This document shows positions 16,155 to 26,181 of a DNA stretch of 64,000 nucleotides, piece by piece. This DNA comes from Barnesiella viscericola DSM 18177 (GTDB lineage: Bacteria > Bacteroidota > Bacteroidia > Bacteroidales > Barnesiellaceae). Positions within the stretch are counted from its first letter, which is position 1. Each line of letters starts with the position of its first letter. Location of the stretch: the NCBI RefSeq assembly GCF_000512915.1, contig NZ_CP007034.1, positions 806,001 to 870,000 on the forward strand, read 5' to 3'. The notes under the pieces were generated by a model. It made no database searches and was not told the origin of the DNA. It was given only the letters and a program-made list of their open reading frames with translations. A program made the position numbers and the translations under genes.

Positions 16155-18185
16155 TTACCAAATGATTACCCGATCTTCGGGAGCCAGATACATGGGGTCA
16201 CCCTCTTTGATATTGAACGCCTTGAAGAAGGAGTCGATATTGCGCAGAGCAGCATTTACACGCCAGCGACCCAGCGAGTGGGGATCGATTTTGGTCAGAC
16301 GCAGAATTTCGGCATCGCGAATGTTCCCGGCCCACAGCGTAGCATAAGAGAGGTAGAAACGCTGGTCGGCCGTGAAGCCGTCGATCGGAGCAGGCTCTAC
16401 CCCGTTGAGCGAATTACGGAAGGCGGTATAGGCTACACGCAGACCTCCGTGGTCGGCAATATTCTCACCCAGAGTGAAGTGACCGTTGGCATGAACCGTG
16501 TCGAGCACGATGATGTTGTCGTACTGTTTGGCCAGAATTTCGGCCCGTTTGTTAAACTGCTCGGCATCGGCAGGAGTCCACCAGTCGTTCAAGTTTCCGT
16601 CCTTGTCGAATTGACGGCCCTGGTCGTCAAACCCGTGGGTCATTTCGTGGCCGATTACTACCCCGATACCACCGTAGTTGACGGCATCGTCGGCATCGAA
16701 ATTAAAGAAGGGCGGTTGCAGAATACCGGCCGGGAAGCAAATCTCGTTGGAGCTGGGATTGTAGTAGGCATTCACCGTTTGCGGGCTCATGAACCACTTG
16801 GTCTTGTCGACGGGTTTTCCCTCATCTTTGAGTGAATAGAGCGTCTCAAACTCGGCGGCACGACGCACGTTGGCATAGTAGCTCTCCTTGGGGTCGATGG
16901 TCAGGCCGCTGTAATCGCGCCATTTGTCGGGATAACCGATTTTTACATAGAAGGCATTCAGCTTCTCATGAGCTTTGGCCTTGGTCTCGTCGCTCATCCA
17001 TTCGAGGCTGTCGATATGCTGACCCAAAGCCGTCTGCAAATTGGCCACAAGCTGTACCATGCGCTCCTTGGCTTCGGGCGGGAAATACTTGGCTACATAC
17101 ATTTCGCCCACAGCCTCCGACAGCACGCCGTTGGCTACATTAAGAGCCCGTTTCCAACGCGGTTCAATCTGCTCTTTACCCGACAGGGTCTTGGAGTAGA
17201 AATCGAAGCGGGCATTCACGAAATCGTCGCTCAGATAGGGAGCTGCACCGTCGATGCAGTTGAAGGCCAGATAGTCGCGCATCTCCTGCTCGCTCAGGGT
17301 TTTAAGCAGTTCGTTCACGGCTTTGAGCGTACGGGGCTGACCGATGTTGATCTTCTGCAAGCTGTCGAGGCCTACGGTATTGAAGTAGACGTCCCAGTCG
17401 AGTCCGTCGCACTGTTTCTTCAACTCGGCCACCGTCATCACGTTGTAGCCAGCCTGCGGATCACGCAACTCTTCGCGGGTGAAAGCGGCCTTGGCAATAG
17501 CGGTCTCCACTTTCAGCACCGTAGCGGCAGCCTGCTCGGCAGCCTCCTGGCTGTACCCGGCCAGGGTAAAGAGGGTTTTGATGTAGTTGCGGTAGCTGTC
17601 GCGAATCTTGCGGTTGTTCTCGTCGTCAACCACATAGTAGTCACGGTCGCCCATGTTCATGCCAGCCTGATACCAACCGGCCAGATTCATCGAGCTGTTC
17701 TTGGCATCGGCATCGACATAGATGGCAAAGAACGGAGCCGACATGGTGCGGTGCATCTCACCGATCATGGCGCTCACAGCCTCTTTGCCCGAGAGCGATT
17801 GAATGCGTTTGAGTTCGTCGGCGATAGGAGCTGCACCCTCTTGATTCAAGCGCACACTGTCCAGCCCCATGTTGTAGAGGTCGCCAATCTTTTGGGCCAC
17901 ACTGCCCGGTTCGGCCTTCTGTTTACCCAACTCCTCGAAGAGCACACGGATTTGCTCCTGGTTGTTCTCCCGCAACTGGTCGAACGAACCGTAGCGGGCA
18001 TACTCGGGTTTCAACGGATTTTTTTTCATCCAGCCGCCGCAGGCATACTCATAGAAATCGTCGCCGCAGGCTACCGTCGTATCGAGGTTGGTAAGGTCGA
18101 TACCCGGCGTCTTTGTCACCGATTTGCTGGTGCAGCCCGTAGCAATCAAGGCTGCTGCAAACGATAAAATCATTACTTTTTTCAT
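16155..18185 (-). CDS. pepO: M13 family zinc metallopeptidase (neprilysin/PepO-like) lipoprotein
   Basis: 676 residues from the ATG at 18185, chosen for its signal sequence with lipobox LIATGC. The zinc motif VIGHEMTHGFDD lies near residue 513. The third ligand Glu is in GENIADHGGLRVAY near 574, and NAYYNPSSNEICFPAGIL precedes the zinc site, as in neprilysin, ECE-1 and PepO. It is expected to cleave oligopeptides in the periplasm or at the outer membrane. It follows the ABC-F gene by 25 bp on the same strand, so the two are probably co-transcribed. A strong terminator follows. Confidence 0.93.
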   Translation of the reverse strand: MKKVMILSFAAALIATGCTSKSVTKTPGIDLTNLDTTVACGDDFYEYACGGWMKKNPLKPEYARYGSFDQLRENNQEQIRVLFEELGKQKAEPGSVAQKIGDLYNMGLDSVRLNQEGAAPIADELKRIQSLSGKEAVSAMIGEMHRTMSAPFFAIYVDADAKNSSMNLAGWYQAGMNMGDRDYYVVDDENNRKIRDSYRNYIKTLFTLAGYSQEAAEQAAATVLKVETAIAKAAFTREELRDPQAGYNVMTVAELKKQCDGLDWDVYFNTVGLDSLQKINIGQPRTLKAVNELLKTLSEQEMRDYLAFNCIDGAAPYLSDDFVNARFDFYSKTLSGKEQIEPRWKRALNVANGVLSEAVGEMYVAKYFPPEAKERMVQLVANLQTALGQHIDSLEWMSDETKAKAHEKLNAFYVKIGYPDKWRDYSGLTIDPKESYYANVRRAAEFETLYSLKDEGKPVDKTKWFMSPQTVNAYYNPSSNEICFPAGILQPPFFNFDADDAVNYGGIGVVIGHEMTHGFDDQGRQFDKDGNLNDWWTPADAEQFNKRAEILAKQYDNIIVLDTVHANGHFTLGENIADHGGLRVAYTAFRNSLNGVEPAPIDGFTADQRFYLSYATLWAGNIRDAEILRLTKIDPHSLGRWRVNAALRNIDSFFKAFNIKEGDPMYLAPEDRVIIW

Positions 18186-18210
18186 TTTACAATACATTTA
18201 TTTATGTGTC

Positions 18211-20193
18211 TCATTTATTCTGTTTCTGCAACTGTTCCAACGACTCGGAGGCCTCGGACCACCGCCACATGGCGTCGTCGAGCTGTTTCTTCAACTGCCC
18301 GTGCTGTTCATAGAGGGTGGTATCGGCAGCCCCATCGGGAGTAGCCAGCTTCTCTTCGAGGCTGGCAATCTGCGCGTCGAGGTCGGCAATCTCCTTTTCG
18401 ACATCGGCCACCGCCTTTTCTGCCTTCCGCAAACGCCGTGCCAATTCCTTCTGCTCCTCATACGAGAGTTTCGAGCCCTCATTCCCAGCCGAAATGGCAG
18501 ATGCCGAGGCCTCGGCTTTCGGAGCCGTAGCCTTTTTATCGGCCGCAGGCGGTGCGGGATTGCGCTGTTCGAGTTCGCGCAATGATTCGAGTTTGCGGCT
18601 TTCGAGAAAATCGTAGATGCCGCCCAGGTGCTCACGCACCCGTCCGCCCCCGAACTCATAGACCTTCGACACCAGTCCGTCGAGGAATTCGCGGTCGTGC
18701 GAAACCACAATCACCGTGCCGTTGAAGTCGCGTATGGCCTGTTTCAACACATCTTTGGTGCGCATGTCGAGGTGGTTGGTAGGCTCGTCGAGAATAAGCA
18801 GGTTGACCGGTTCGAGCAACAGGCGTATCATGGCCAGCCGCGTACGTTCGCCACCCGAGAGCACCTTCACCTTCTTGTCCGACGCTTCGCCGCCAAACAT
18901 GAAGGCGCCCAAGATGTCGCGTATCTTGGTGCGTATATCGCCCACGGCCACTCGGTCGATGGTTTCGAACACGGTGAGCGACTCGTCGAGCAGGCTCGCT
19001 TGGTTCTGGGCAAAGTAGCCTATCTTCACGTTGTGCCCTATCTTCAAAGTACCGGTGAAGGGTATCTCGCCCATGATGCACTTGACCATCGTCGACTTAC
19101 CCTCACCGTTCTTGCCCACGAAAGCTACCTTCTCGCCCCGCTTGATGGTAAAGGTGGCATCGGCAAAGACCAGGTGGTCGCCATAGCTCTTGCCCACCCC
19201 CTCGGCAATGACGGGATAGTCGCCCGAGCGGGGAGCCGGGGGAAATTTCAAATTCAGGTGCGACGTGTCTACCTCGTCGACCTCCACCCGTTCGAGTTTG
19301 GCCAGTTGCTTAATGCGCGACTGCACCTGCACCGACTTGGTTGCCTTGTAGCGAAAGCGCTCGATAAAGGCCTCGGTGTCCTGTATCTGTTTCTGTTGGT
19401 TCTCATAGGCACGGCGTTGCTGTTCGAGACGCTCCTGCCGCAGAACGACATAGTGCGAATAGTTGACCTGATAGTCGTAGATGTGTCCCATCGAAATCTC
19501 GATGGTGCGAGTTGTCACGTTGTCGATAAAGGCGCGGTCGTGCGAAACCAGCACCACGGCATTGGCACGCGTGGCCAGAAAATTTTCGAGCCACTGTATC
19601 GACTCGATGTCGAGGTGGTTGGTAGGCTCGTCGAGCAGCAGCACGTCGGGGCGCTGCAACAGCAGCTTGGCCAGCTCGATGCGCATGCGCCAGCCCCCGC
19701 TGAACTCCGAGGTATTGCGATTGAAATCGTCGCGCGTGAAGCCCAAGCCAATCAAGGTCTTTTCGATTTCGGCCTGATAGTTGGCCGCCCCGATGAGCGA
19801 GAGTTGCTCGTTGGCGTTGGATACCCGCTCGATAAGCTCCTGGTAGTCGTCCGACTCGTAGTCGGTTCGTTCGGCCAGTTCGGTATTCATGCGCTCGATG
19901 CGCGCCTGCAATTCAAAGATGTGGGCAAAAGCCTGCTCGGCCTCCTGCATCACGGTGCGGGAGTCGGTCAGGTTCATCTGCTGAGGCAGATACCCCACGG
20001 TAAGATCTTTCGGCATATTCACCCGGCCCGAGGTAGGCGCCTGCAACCCGGCTATGATTTTCAGCATGGTCGATTTGCCCGCCCCGTTCTTCCCGACCAA
20101 GGCGATGCGATCACGTTTGTTGATGACATAAGTGATGTTATCGAACAACGTATTTCCACCAAAAGCAACCGAAAGTCCTTCTATCGATATCAT
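18211..20193 (-). CDS. ABC-F family ATPase
   Basis: 660 residues from the ATG at 20193 (MISIEGLSVAFGG); eight upstream codons in frame are less likely. There are two ABC domains with Walker A GKNGAGKST and GKNGEGKST, signatures FSGGWRMRIELAKLL and LSGGERTRLAMIRLL, and Walker B LLLDEPTNHLD and LILDEPTNHLD. Between them is the charged interdomain linker of ABC-F proteins, and the C-terminus is coiled coil (about 560-655). No membrane segments are present. ABC-F proteins act on the ribosome, in translation rescue, factor control or antibiotic protection; the subgroup (Uup/YheS-like) is inferred. A TATCTTTG box at 20222-20215 is a likely promoter. Confidence 0.92.
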   Translation of the reverse strand: MISIEGLSVAFGGNTLFDNITYVINKRDRIALVGKNGAGKSTMLKIIAGLQAPTSGRVNMPKDLTVGYLPQQMNLTDSRTVMQEAEQAFAHIFELQARIERMNTELAERTDYESDDYQELIERVSNANEQLSLIGAANYQAEIEKTLIGLGFTRDDFNRNTSEFSGGWRMRIELAKLLLQRPDVLLLDEPTNHLDIESIQWLENFLATRANAVVLVSHDRAFIDNVTTRTIEISMGHIYDYQVNYSHYVVLRQERLEQQRRAYENQQKQIQDTEAFIERFRYKATKSVQVQSRIKQLAKLERVEVDEVDTSHLNLKFPPAPRSGDYPVIAEGVGKSYGDHLVFADATFTIKRGEKVAFVGKNGEGKSTMVKCIMGEIPFTGTLKIGHNVKIGYFAQNQASLLDESLTVFETIDRVAVGDIRTKIRDILGAFMFGGEASDKKVKVLSGGERTRLAMIRLLLEPVNLLILDEPTNHLDMRTKDVLKQAIRDFNGTVIVVSHDREFLDGLVSKVYEFGGGRVREHLGGIYDFLESRKLESLRELEQRNPAPPAADKKATAPKAEASASAISAGNEGSKLSYEEQKELARRLRKAEKAVADVEKEIADLDAQIASLEEKLATPDGAADTTLYEQHGQLKKQLDDAMWRWSEASESLEQLQKQNK

Positions 20194-20214
20194 ATTTCTC
20201 GTTTTATCAGCCGA

Positions 20215-20222
20215 CAAAGATA
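20215..20222 (-). promoter_or_regulatory. Promoter -7 box of ABC-F/M13 operon
   Basis: TATCTTTG on the minus strand, about 22 nt before the ATG at 20193, with a T-rich -33 region rather than exact TTTG. Confidence 0.5.
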
Positions 20223-20340
20223 CGAAAAGATGAGTGGAGAATAAAATATCGAAACATCGTTTCAGATATTTTTTATCTCGCGCCGTCGCCTATATATAAT
20301 GAAAGGTGAGCAGAAAGCAAGGACGATTGATTAAAACGGA

Positions 20341-20380
20341 TAGCCGCAGGGCGCCCCCGATTGGGAGCGCCCTGCGGCTA
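20341..20380 (-). terminator. Terminator after alpha/beta hydrolase gene
   Basis: An 18-bp stem with one mismatch (20341-20358 with 20363-20380) and loop GATT lies 12 bp past the hydrolase stop. ATCCGTTTT follows on the minus strand. Confidence 0.7.
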
Positions 20381-20391
20381 ACGAAATGCCA

Positions 20392-21168
20392 TTATCTCTT
20401 TTTCTTCTGGGCAAACAGCCAGTCCATAAACCCGGGATAGTTGAAGGCTGGATTCCAGCTTCCATGATTACAGCCGGGGAACTCGATATACTCCACATCG
20501 GCCCCAACGGTCTTCAAGGTCTTGTAGGCCTGACGGGAGCCCTCGGGTGTAACCACCTCGTCGGCATCGCCGTGAAAGATGTGAAACTTCACACGCTTTG
20601 CCGCTTTCAGCCGCTCAGGATTCACCGAGCCGCAAATGGGGATAGCGGCCGCGAAAATATCGGGATAGCGCACGGCCATGTCGAACGTGCCCATACCACC
20701 CATGGAGAGTCCCATGACGTAAATGCGGCTCTTGTCTACTTCGGGCCGGGCCAGATAGGTATCCAGCAACTCCTTCACGGCCTGGAATATCGGCGAAAGG
20801 GGTACCTCCACCGGCATCTCGGCGGGCATGAAAGAGGTAGGGCGAGCCATATAGGCCCAATATCCGTCGGACGGACACTGCGGAAACAGCACAAAAGCCG
20901 GGTGTTTCTCGCGGTTCACCGGGTTGAGCCACATCTGCCCGCCGTGCGTCAACTGTTTCTCATTGTCATTGCCCCGCTCGCCGGCCCCGTGCAGGAACAG
21001 GACCAGCGGATATTTCTTGCCCTTCTTCAAATTCTCGGGGGGCAGTACCCGATACAACAGGCTGTCGCCCGCAGACGACACATAGACTCTCTTTTCAAAC
21101 ACCTCTTGCGCGCCGGCTGTACACCACACCAACAACAGGGCCAACAGGGAAATTATTTTCTTATTCAT
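20392..21168 (-). CDS. Secreted alpha/beta hydrolase (esterase/prolyl oligopeptidase-like)
   Basis: 258 residues from the ATG at 21168, which begins a signal peptide (MNKKIISLLALLLVW, cut near TAGAQ). It has the oxyanion-loop LVLFLHGAGERG, the nucleophile elbow GLSMGGMGTFD and the charge-relay HGDADEVVTPEGS plus a late His (FPGCNHGSW). Such proteins resemble PHB depolymerases, feruloyl esterases and dienelactone hydrolases acting on esters outside the cytoplasm; the substrate cannot be told. A TACCTTTG box at 21253-21246, with TTG 21 nt upstream, is a good promoter. Confidence 0.85.
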   Translation of the reverse strand: MNKKIISLLALLLVWCTAGAQEVFEKRVYVSSAGDSLLYRVLPPENLKKGKKYPLVLFLHGAGERGNDNEKQLTHGGQMWLNPVNREKHPAFVLFPQCPSDGYWAYMARPTSFMPAEMPVEVPLSPIFQAVKELLDTYLARPEVDKSRIYVMGLSMGGMGTFDMAVRYPDIFAAAIPICGSVNPERLKAAKRVKFHIFHGDADEVVTPEGSRQAYKTLKTVGADVEYIEFPGCNHGSWNPAFNYPGFMDWLFAQKKKR

Positions 21169-21245
21169 AATCGGGATTATTTCAGAATCATACACAATTA
21201 TTCAAATATAAACCAATTCACCTCCTCTACAAGTTTTTGTAAAAA

Positions 21246-21277
21246 CAAAGGTAAAACTTTTACCACGACACCCGCAA
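21246..21277 (-). promoter_or_regulatory. Promoter of alpha/beta hydrolase gene
   Basis: On the minus strand TTG (21277-21275), a 21-nt spacer and TACCTTTG (21253-21246). Confidence 0.55.
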
Positions 21278-21403
21278 CAACCCGATTGAGAAATTGAACA
21301 ATGCGGGTCATAAAGGAACCTGAGTCCTTTCATTTTTGCCCGCAGATTTCACCATGTGGATAAAAAACCGTAAACTTGTAGGGTAAAACCGTACCGTCCC
21401 GAT

Positions 21404-24277
21404 ATGACTCCGTTTCTATACCGCATAGCCCAGGCGTTTTATCAACGCTATGGCTCCGAAATCTCGCAACTCGCCTTTGTCTTTCCCAACCGGCGAAGCG
21501 GCATCTTTTTCCAGAAATACCTGGCCGAGGTGGCGGGCAAGCCGCTCTTCTCGCCCCGGGTGACCACCATCAACGACCTCCTGGCCGAGCTGTCGCCCTA
21601 CACGGCCATCGACCGCATCAGTCTGCTGGTGATGCTTTACAAGCGGTATATCGAGTTGCGACAGAGCGACGAGACCTTCGACAACTTTGTCTTCTGGGGC
21701 GACATGTTGCTGGGCGACTTTGACGACGTGGACAAGTATATGGTCGACGCCCGCCAGCTCTACACCAACATTCACGACCTGAAAGAGATTGACGAATTTT
21801 ACCTTACCGACGAACAGATTGAAATCATCAAACGTTTCTGGGGGCACCTCTTCTTCCCCTCGACCGAGAGCGACAACAAGCAGCAGTTCATTCAACTGTG
21901 GCAGATTCTCTACGACCTCTACACCCGGCTGCGGCAAGACCTGGCCGACCGGAACAAGGCTTACGAAGGCATGATTTTCCGCGAGGTGGCCGAGCGGTGC
22001 CGCCGCAAAGAGCCGCTCGACCTGCCCTACACGCAGGTGGTCTTCGTGGGGTTCAACGCCATCACCGAGGCCGAACGGGTATTCATGGAGTATCTGCGCG
22101 ACACGGGGCAGGGCGACTTCTACTGGGACTACTACGCCCCTACCCTGCAAGACTCGTACAACAAGGCGGCCTTCTTCCTCAACGACAACAAGCGGCGCTT
22201 TCCCTCGAAAATCGTAATCGACGAGCATATCGACGAGACACCCCAGATCGAGCTCATCTCGATACCGTCGGCCGTGGGGCAGGCCAAGCAGGCAACCGAC
22301 ATTCTGCAACAGCTCATCGACGAGAAACTGCTTTCGCCCGAACGGGCCATCGACACGGCTATCGTCCTCCCCGACGAGGAGTTGCTGCTGCCCATGCTCT
22401 ACTCCATTCCGTCCGACATCACGACGGTCAACATCACCATGGGCTACACGCTGCAACATACCACGGTAGCGGCTCTCATGGATTCGGTCTTCCAGATGCA
22501 ACGCCACATACGTTTCACCAAGGGCGACCCGCGTTTCTATCACATCGACGTCAAGCAACTGCTGGGGCATCGCTTCATCGCCTCACGTCTGGGCGACGAG
22601 GCGCATCGCATCACCACATTCATCAACGACAACAACCGGGCCTTCGTCTCCCCTGTCGAACTGGGACATCACCCGCTCATCGAGTTGCTGTTCCGCATTC
22701 CCACCACAGCCGACGAGGCGGCCGACTACCTTACCCGCCTGCTCGAATACCTGCAACAAGATGCCCCGGCCGACGAGGTGACCGACGACGATAACTCACC
22801 CGTAGGCTTCTCGGCCGTAGAGCGGGAGTTCATGTACCACTACTACATCACCATCAAGCGGTTGCGCGACGTGATGACCGAGCAACACATCGCCATGAGT
22901 GTCGACACCTTCTTCCGGCTGTTGGGGAAGATGGCCGCTTCGATTTCGATACCCTTCCGGGGCGAGCCCCTCTCGGGTCTGCAAATCATGGGTGTGCTCG
23001 AAACACGGGCACTCGATTTCGAGAACCTCATCATTCTCTCGATGAACGAGGGGGTATTCCCGGTGAAGAAGGTGGCGGCCTCCTTCATTCCCTACAACCT
23101 GCGACGCGGTTTCGGCATGGCCACGACCGAACATCAGGACAGCATCTACGCCTACTATTTCTACCGCATGATTAGCCGGGCCAAGCGGGTGTATCTGCTC
23201 TACGACAGCCGGGCCGAAGGGCTCAAAAGCGGCGAGGTGAGCCGCTATATCTACCAGTTGAAATACCACTACCGCGTGCCTATTCGCGAGATTCAGGTCA
23301 ACTGCGACATCGCCACCTTCTCGCCCACGACCATCACGGTCGACAAGCACCGCTACGGCATCGAACAGAAACTGGCCGATTTCCTCTCGGGCGGGAAGAG
23401 CGCCCTCTCAGCCAGTGCCATCAACCGCTATCTGAACTGCCCCCTGCAATTTTACCTGCAATATATCGAGGGGCTCGAACGTCCCGACGACGTGGCCGAG
23501 AGTGTCGACAGCGGCACCTTCGGCAGCATCTACCACGGCATGATGCAACGCATCTACGACCGCATCAAGGGCGACCGCGAACAGGTGACCGTCACGGCCG
23601 ACCACATCGACGCCGTGCGCAAGGACAAAGCCCTGCTCACCCACTACCTCGAAATCTGCTTTGCCAACGACTACTACAAGACGCCGCAACACCCCAAGGC
23701 GCTCACGGGCTACGACTACCTCACGGGCGAGATTATCCTCAAACTCATCGACAAGACTCTCGAAAAGGATCGTGCGCTCACCCCCTTCGTCTACCGGGCT
23801 TCCGAGTTGCGCATCACGGGCGAGGCTCCCATCAGCCACCACCGGGCCGTGCAACTGAAAGGGTTTATCGACCGGGTGGACGAGTGCAACGGCCGTATCC
23901 GCATTGTCGATTACAAGACGGGAAAGGAGCGGCTCGACTTCCAGTCGGTCGGGGAGCTCTTCGACAGCTCGGCGACCGAGCGCCGCAAGGCCATACTGCA
24001 AGTGCTGCTTTACTGCAAACTGTACCGGGAGAACTACCACCCGGCATCGCCCATATACCCGGCCATCTACATCATACGCAACCTCTTCGACAAGTTCGAG
24101 TGGAACATCAAGTACGAGAAGGAGCCGTTTACCGATTTCGACCGGGTGGCTGCCGATTTCGACCAATGCCTCACCGCCTGCCTCGACGAAATTTTCGACC
24201 TCGGCCGCCCCTTCACCCAGACAACCGAGGAGTTGCACTGCCAGTATTGCGACTTCAAACTACTGTGCAAGCGATAA
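21404..24277 (+). CDS. AddB/RexB-like PD-(D/E)XK nuclease
   Basis: 957 residues. The N-terminus (FVFPNRRSGIFFQKYLAEVAG) matches the degenerate helicase-like domain of AddB, where the ATP site is lost. Residues about 675-957 form a PD-(D/E)XK nuclease with IRIVDYKTGKERLDF near 833. Four cysteines (LNCPLQFYL near 679 and CQYCDFKLLC at the C-terminus) have the spacing of the AddB iron-sulfur cluster. The AddAB-type complex resects double-strand breaks for recombination. The AddA-like helicase partner is not next to it in this window. Confidence 0.88.
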   Translation: MTPFLYRIAQAFYQRYGSEISQLAFVFPNRRSGIFFQKYLAEVAGKPLFSPRVTTINDLLAELSPYTAIDRISLLVMLYKRYIELRQSDETFDNFVFWGDMLLGDFDDVDKYMVDARQLYTNIHDLKEIDEFYLTDEQIEIIKRFWGHLFFPSTESDNKQQFIQLWQILYDLYTRLRQDLADRNKAYEGMIFREVAERCRRKEPLDLPYTQVVFVGFNAITEAERVFMEYLRDTGQGDFYWDYYAPTLQDSYNKAAFFLNDNKRRFPSKIVIDEHIDETPQIELISIPSAVGQAKQATDILQQLIDEKLLSPERAIDTAIVLPDEELLLPMLYSIPSDITTVNITMGYTLQHTTVAALMDSVFQMQRHIRFTKGDPRFYHIDVKQLLGHRFIASRLGDEAHRITTFINDNNRAFVSPVELGHHPLIELLFRIPTTADEAADYLTRLLEYLQQDAPADEVTDDDNSPVGFSAVEREFMYHYYITIKRLRDVMTEQHIAMSVDTFFRLLGKMAASISIPFRGEPLSGLQIMGVLETRALDFENLIILSMNEGVFPVKKVAASFIPYNLRRGFGMATTEHQDSIYAYYFYRMISRAKRVYLLYDSRAEGLKSGEVSRYIYQLKYHYRVPIREIQVNCDIATFSPTTITVDKHRYGIEQKLADFLSGGKSALSASAINRYLNCPLQFYLQYIEGLERPDDVAESVDSGTFGSIYHGMMQRIYDRIKGDREQVTVTADHIDAVRKDKALLTHYLEICFANDYYKTPQHPKALTGYDYLTGEIILKLIDKTLEKDRALTPFVYRASELRITGEAPISHHRAVQLKGFIDRVDECNGRIRIVDYKTGKERLDFQSVGELFDSSATERRKAILQVLLYCKLYRENYHPASPIYPAIYIIRNLFDKFEWNIKYEKEPFTDFDRVAADFDQCLTACLDEIFDLGRPFTQTTEELHCQYCDFKLLCKR

Positions 24278-24332
24278 TCCTGTACCTCAGCGGACAGTCG
24301 ATAAACCGGGAGCGGCTTCTGGAAAAGTGTGC

Positions 24333-26069
24333 TTAAATATTCCGTAAAAAGTCTTCGAGCGAATCCTCCTTGCCGAGTTGCAACTTCTGTCGCAACCGGT
24401 AACGGCTCTTCTTCACGCTCTCGGGCTGCAACGAGAGCATCTGTGCAATGTGTTTGATTTCCATGCCGGTGCGGATATAGGCACACAACCTCAACTCCCC
24501 CTCGGTAATGGTGGGGCACAGGGCTTTCAGGCGTACGAAAAACTCGGGGTGAACCTTGACAAACTGCATCTTGAAGAAGTCCCACTCGTTGCCGCTACCC
24601 AGGTGAATCTTCACATTGTGCCCGATTTGCGAGGCCACGCCCGGTGTGATGTTCCCCATCGCCTTCTCCCGTTCCAACTCCTCGACCAGTGACTTCAAGG
24701 CCCGGTTCTTCTCCATGATAATCAACGAATTGGAGGCCAGTTCACGATCTTTCGACTCCACCTCCATCTTGAAATAGTCCTTTTGCAGAGTCTCATGTTC
24801 CAGCCGCATGGTAAGTTCCTTGTTTTCAAGCTCCTTCATCTGCTTTTTCACCTGCTCGTCGCGGGATCTCTTCCAAAAGACATAGCAGATGAAAACAGCC
24901 AGACAAAGAATCAAGGCTCCCCCCACCCCGACCAGTACAAGCCGGAAACAGTTTCGCTCCTCGGCCTGCTGCAACTCCATCTCCTGCTTCTCGATGGCTG
25001 CCCGGCTCTCCAAGTGTCGAATCTCGGCCAGGCTGTTGATCTGGTCCAGCGAATCCTTGTAATGTTCGTAGCGATTCAGATAAAAATAGGCGCTATCGGT
25101 TTGATGCAGAGAGGCAAAGCAGTCCGACATGCTCTTCATGGCCGGCACCACCAGGTCGATATTACGCTTGTCCATTTGTCGAACTGCCATGCGATAATAC
25201 GATAAAGCCCGGGCCGGATTGCGGGCATCTTGATAATAACGCCCCAGGAAATATTCGGATTGAATCGAGAGCCCCCGGTTGGCAAACGCCGTCGACAAGC
25301 GGTAAGCCTCGGTAACATACTTTTCGCTTCGGGCAATATCATGCTCGGTCAACGACAGCAACGTGCTGATATGAAAAGCGGTATCCCCTACACACACGGG
25401 GTTGCGCAACAACCCGTGCAAAATCTGGTCGGAACGAGAGGTCTCGCCCATCAAGAACAGTACATTCGATATGTTCAACTGATTTTTCGCCCGATAAATC
25501 GCCTCGCCCAATTCCCGATAGTAGGCATCGGCCTTCTGGAAATACTCCAAAGCCTTGGGGTAATCCTTCACCCGGCTCAATATATTCCCCATGTCGATAT
25601 AGGCATGGGCCAGCATGAAGAGGTTGCCGGTGTGGGCATAATACCCCGCAATCCGTTTCAGATGGCCATAGGTCACATGCGGTTGCTCCTTGTTCATGAC
25701 ACTCCACAAGTGGAAAATGCGCATGAAATCATAGGTATATCTCACCGAATCCACCTCGTTATAAGCCTCGTCGATCAACCGGAGGGTAGAGTCGGAATTG
25801 TTCTTTTTGAGTTGGGCCCGGGCGTCCCAGAACTTGGCTCGCCAGCGATACACCTTTTTCCCGGGATTGTCCCCGGCCTTTCGGTAAAGTTCCTGTATGA
25901 GCGAGTCACGACTCAGTGCATCATCACCCTCGATAAATTCCAATTCCAGCACGGCAGCAATCGAATCGAACACAGGGTCGACCGGCTTCCAATAGGAGCT
26001 GACCGGCTTCTCGGCGAAGCCCCTTAAAAAGCCAAGCAACAAAACGACAATCAAAATACCTCTTCCCAT
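24333..26069 (-). CDS. TPR sensor with membrane helix and C-terminal HTH, transcription regulator
   Basis: 578 residues from the ATG at 26069, which starts a signal/anchor (MGRGILIVVLLLGFLRG). Residues about 60-350 are periplasmic TPR-type helices. A membrane helix lies near 370-395 (LVLVGVGGALILCLAVFICYV). A coiled coil spans 400-490. The C-terminal ~80 residues (LCPTITEGELRLCAYIRTG, EIKHIAQMLSLQPESVKKSRYRLRQKL) form a LuxR-like helix-turn-helix. The layout implies a one-component membrane regulator that senses outside the cytoplasm and binds DNA inside. It is transcribed away from the giant surface-protein gene at 26182, its most likely target. The promoter box lies so close to the ATG that the mRNA may be almost leaderless. 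Confidence 0.85.
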   Translation of the reverse strand: MGRGILIVVLLLGFLRGFAEKPVSSYWKPVDPVFDSIAAVLELEFIEGDDALSRDSLIQELYRKAGDNPGKKVYRWRAKFWDARAQLKKNNSDSTLRLIDEAYNEVDSVRYTYDFMRIFHLWSVMNKEQPHVTYGHLKRIAGYYAHTGNLFMLAHAYIDMGNILSRVKDYPKALEYFQKADAYYRELGEAIYRAKNQLNISNVLFLMGETSRSDQILHGLLRNPVCVGDTAFHISTLLSLTEHDIARSEKYVTEAYRLSTAFANRGLSIQSEYFLGRYYQDARNPARALSYYRMAVRQMDKRNIDLVVPAMKSMSDCFASLHQTDSAYFYLNRYEHYKDSLDQINSLAEIRHLESRAAIEKQEMELQQAEERNCFRLVLVGVGGALILCLAVFICYVFWKRSRDEQVKKQMKELENKELTMRLEHETLQKDYFKMEVESKDRELASNSLIIMEKNRALKSLVEELEREKAMGNITPGVASQIGHNVKIHLGSGNEWDFFKMQFVKVHPEFFVRLKALCPTITEGELRLCAYIRTGMEIKHIAQMLSLQPESVKKSRYRLRQKLQLGKEDSLEDFLRNI

Positions 26070-26073
26070 GACA

Positions 26074-26105
26074 CAAAGATAGTAAAAAAGATGTTTGTCC
26101 ACCAA
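26074..26105 (-). promoter_or_regulatory. Promoter of the TPR-HTH regulator
   Basis: On the minus strand TTG (26105-26103), a 21-nt spacer and TATCTTTG (26081-26074). The -7 box ends only 4 nt before the ATG. Confidence 0.55.
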
Positions 26106-26145
26106 TTGTCCATCGTGTTTTCCCCGACAAACAACGCTTATCCAC

Positions 26146-26153
26146 TATATTTG
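26146..26153 (+). promoter_or_regulatory. Promoter -7 box of giant surface-protein gene
   Basis: TATATTTG lies 28 nt before the ATG at 26182, back-to-back with the regulator promoter. No exact TTTG lies upstream, which fits a promoter that needs an activator. Confidence 0.5.
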
Positions 26154-26181
26154 CTTGTCAAAAAAAACAAAACAGATACCC

